Below, piece by piece: positions 5,033-5,918 of a stretch of DNA of 5,918 nucleotides. Origin of the DNA: an uncultured Desulfovibrio sp. (lineage in GTDB: Bacteria; Desulfobacterota; Desulfovibrionia; Desulfovibrionales; Desulfovibrionaceae); the NCBI GenBank assembly GCA_947176055.1, contig CAMWPE010000156.1:1-5918 (forward strand), written 5' to 3'. The first letter of the stretch is position 1. Every line of letters starts with the position of its first letter. Under the pieces are notes generated by a model. The model saw only the letters and a list, made by a program, of their open reading frames with translations, did no database searches and was not told the DNA's origin. Both the position numbers and the translations under genes were made by a program.

Positions 5033-5918
5033 GGATGCCGGTTGCGGATTAAAATTCTGGGGTAAGTGTTTTTTAAAACGCCGTTGATCCATAAAGTCGG
5101 CCCGGCGTTTAAATCGCTGTAATTGGGGTAATCTTGTTTAGTATAGCGCGGGATTTTAATGCCGGATCGCCAGCTCCCCGCTTGGCCATGCCAACAATCT
5201 CGAATTGTTCCGGATTATACTTATCCAGAAAAGTGATGGGAACTCCCATTACCCCCGGATAATCCCTGGGAATATCATTGGAGCGGCTGCCCTCGATGGC
5301 ATCGTAATTATCATAGGCGAGATTTTGCTCCGCGAATAAGTTTTAGTAAGAATCAGCCGTTCACGCCGCGCCTTTATGTCCAGATTAGTAAACCAGCGAA
5401 CGCCTTTACTTTGATAAATTTCTTGCCGTCGGCGTCTACTTCGCAACCGGCCGCTTTCAAGGGATAATCGTTGGGCGCATTAAACTTGCGGTCGCCGCTA
5501 TGAATATTCGGGCCGATCCAGACCTGATCCAGCAGTATATACGGGAAAAATTCTTTATAAGTTATGGCGTTTATGTTGCCGATAATCGCGAATTTCTTCC
5601 CGTATTCCATGAGCTGGGCGACGTACTCGCGGAAGAGGGAGAAAGGCGGGTTAGTTACCACGATATCGGCCAGTTTTAGATACGCGACGCTTTCCTTCGA
5701 GCGAAAATCGCCGTCGTCGCGAAGCTCGCGCGACGAATTTTCGCCGTTTTTGAATTGTCCGGCCATATCCTCCACATCCACGCGGCCGTCGCCATCGATA
5801 TCGCGAACCGTCGTCACTTCGACGACATAAGGCTTGCCGCCGTTCCTCACCGAGCGGGAGGCGCCGGGAACATCGTATAATGAAAATTGCTTATTGGAGA
5901 TTGGCGAGCCGGTATAGC
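5023..5918 (-). pseudogene. EcoRI-family DNA adenine-specific methyltransferase, fragmented by three single-base deletions (N terminus beyond the right edge)
   Basis: Would transfer a methyl group from S-adenosylmethionine to N6 of adenine in a specific site. The frame is open from the right edge to 5374 and contains GDFRSKES, ADIVVTNPPFSLFREYVAQL (catalytic NPPF at 5652-5641), FAIIGNINAITYKEFFPYIL and VWIGPNIHSGDRKF. The family continuation GVRWFTNLDIKARRERLIL lies in a second frame (from 5404). FAEQNLAYDNYDAIEG, NDIPRDYPGVMGVPITFLD and KYNPEQFEIVGMAKRG follow in a third (from about 5336). PNYSDLNAGPTLWINGV and the C-terminal signature TYPRILIRN, ending in TGA 5025-5023, are in a fourth segment (from about 5148). 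Each switch fits loss of one base: in the A run at 5407-5405, the T run at 5336-5335 and near 5150-5146. About 100 N-terminal residues should lie to the right. The gene leads the DUF262-HNH gene in a TGATG-coupled pair. Confidence 0.87.

Noticed and set aside
4633..5052. Plus-strand 139-codon frame opposite the DUF262 domain
   Set aside because: No family resemblance; the minus strand carries unmistakable DUF262 motifs.
1..5918. CRISPR arrays, tRNA or rRNA genes, IS ends or attachment sites
   Set aside because: No regularly spaced repeats, cloverleaf-like sequence, rRNA-like stretches, transposase fragments or long terminal inverted repeats were seen.

Overview
The window looks like bacterial DNA of moderately high GC. 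It has clean AGGAGG-type ribosome binding sites and uses the standard code (TGG for Trp in intact genes, TGA as a real stop at 3416-3418). The gene set would suit an anaerobic, possibly host-associated bacterium: a long-form PF03601 'putative sulfate exporter', a DUF523/TudS-like Fe-S protein, and a B12-riboswitch-controlled FecCD permease. Desulfobacterota/Desulfovibrio-like is my guess only; nothing here fixes the taxon.

Left third (1-1100), minus strand: a FecCD/BtuC-type ABC-transporter permease (1-691) runs off the left edge. Its ~370-nt leader holds a cobalamin riboswitch (about 795-1062) with an unusually large structured insertion. Next comes a candidate expression platform that can hide or expose the ribosome binding site. 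A good sigma70-like promoter (TTGACA-17-TATCTT, 1096-1068) would start transcription exactly at the 5' end of the aptamer. The permease is therefore very probably a B12-repressed corrinoid uptake gene.

Middle (1100-3900), plus strand: a divergent promoter (1129-1157) and a hairpin-rich leader precede a 586-aa polytopic membrane protein of the YeiH/PF03601 family (1330-3090). This protein carries about 145 extra Ala/Lys/Glu-rich residues between TM1 and the transporter core. A hairpin follows, then an 86-aa single-TM protein of unknown function (3158-3418). That gene overlaps by ATGA with a DUF523 protein (3415-3870), a family that includes the [4Fe-4S] thiouracil desulfidase TudS. Back-to-back hairpins (3875-3916) close this unit and the oppositely oriented unit to its right.

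Right third (3919-5918), minus strand: the remains of a two-gene, translationally coupled DNA-modification/nuclease module. The first gene is an EcoRI-family DNA adenine methyltransferase (5023-5918, N terminus outside the window), readable only if three single-base deletions are repaired. The second is a DUF262-HNH nuclease (3919-5023) with a one-base insertion near its start, a TGA where Trp is expected, and an Ala in place of Asp in the DUF262 (D)GQQR motif. The genes abut in a TGATG overlap, as expected for a restriction-modification-like operon. The surrounding genes are intact, so the damage looks like real pseudogenisation of an accessory defence module, although sequencing error cannot be excluded from sequence alone.
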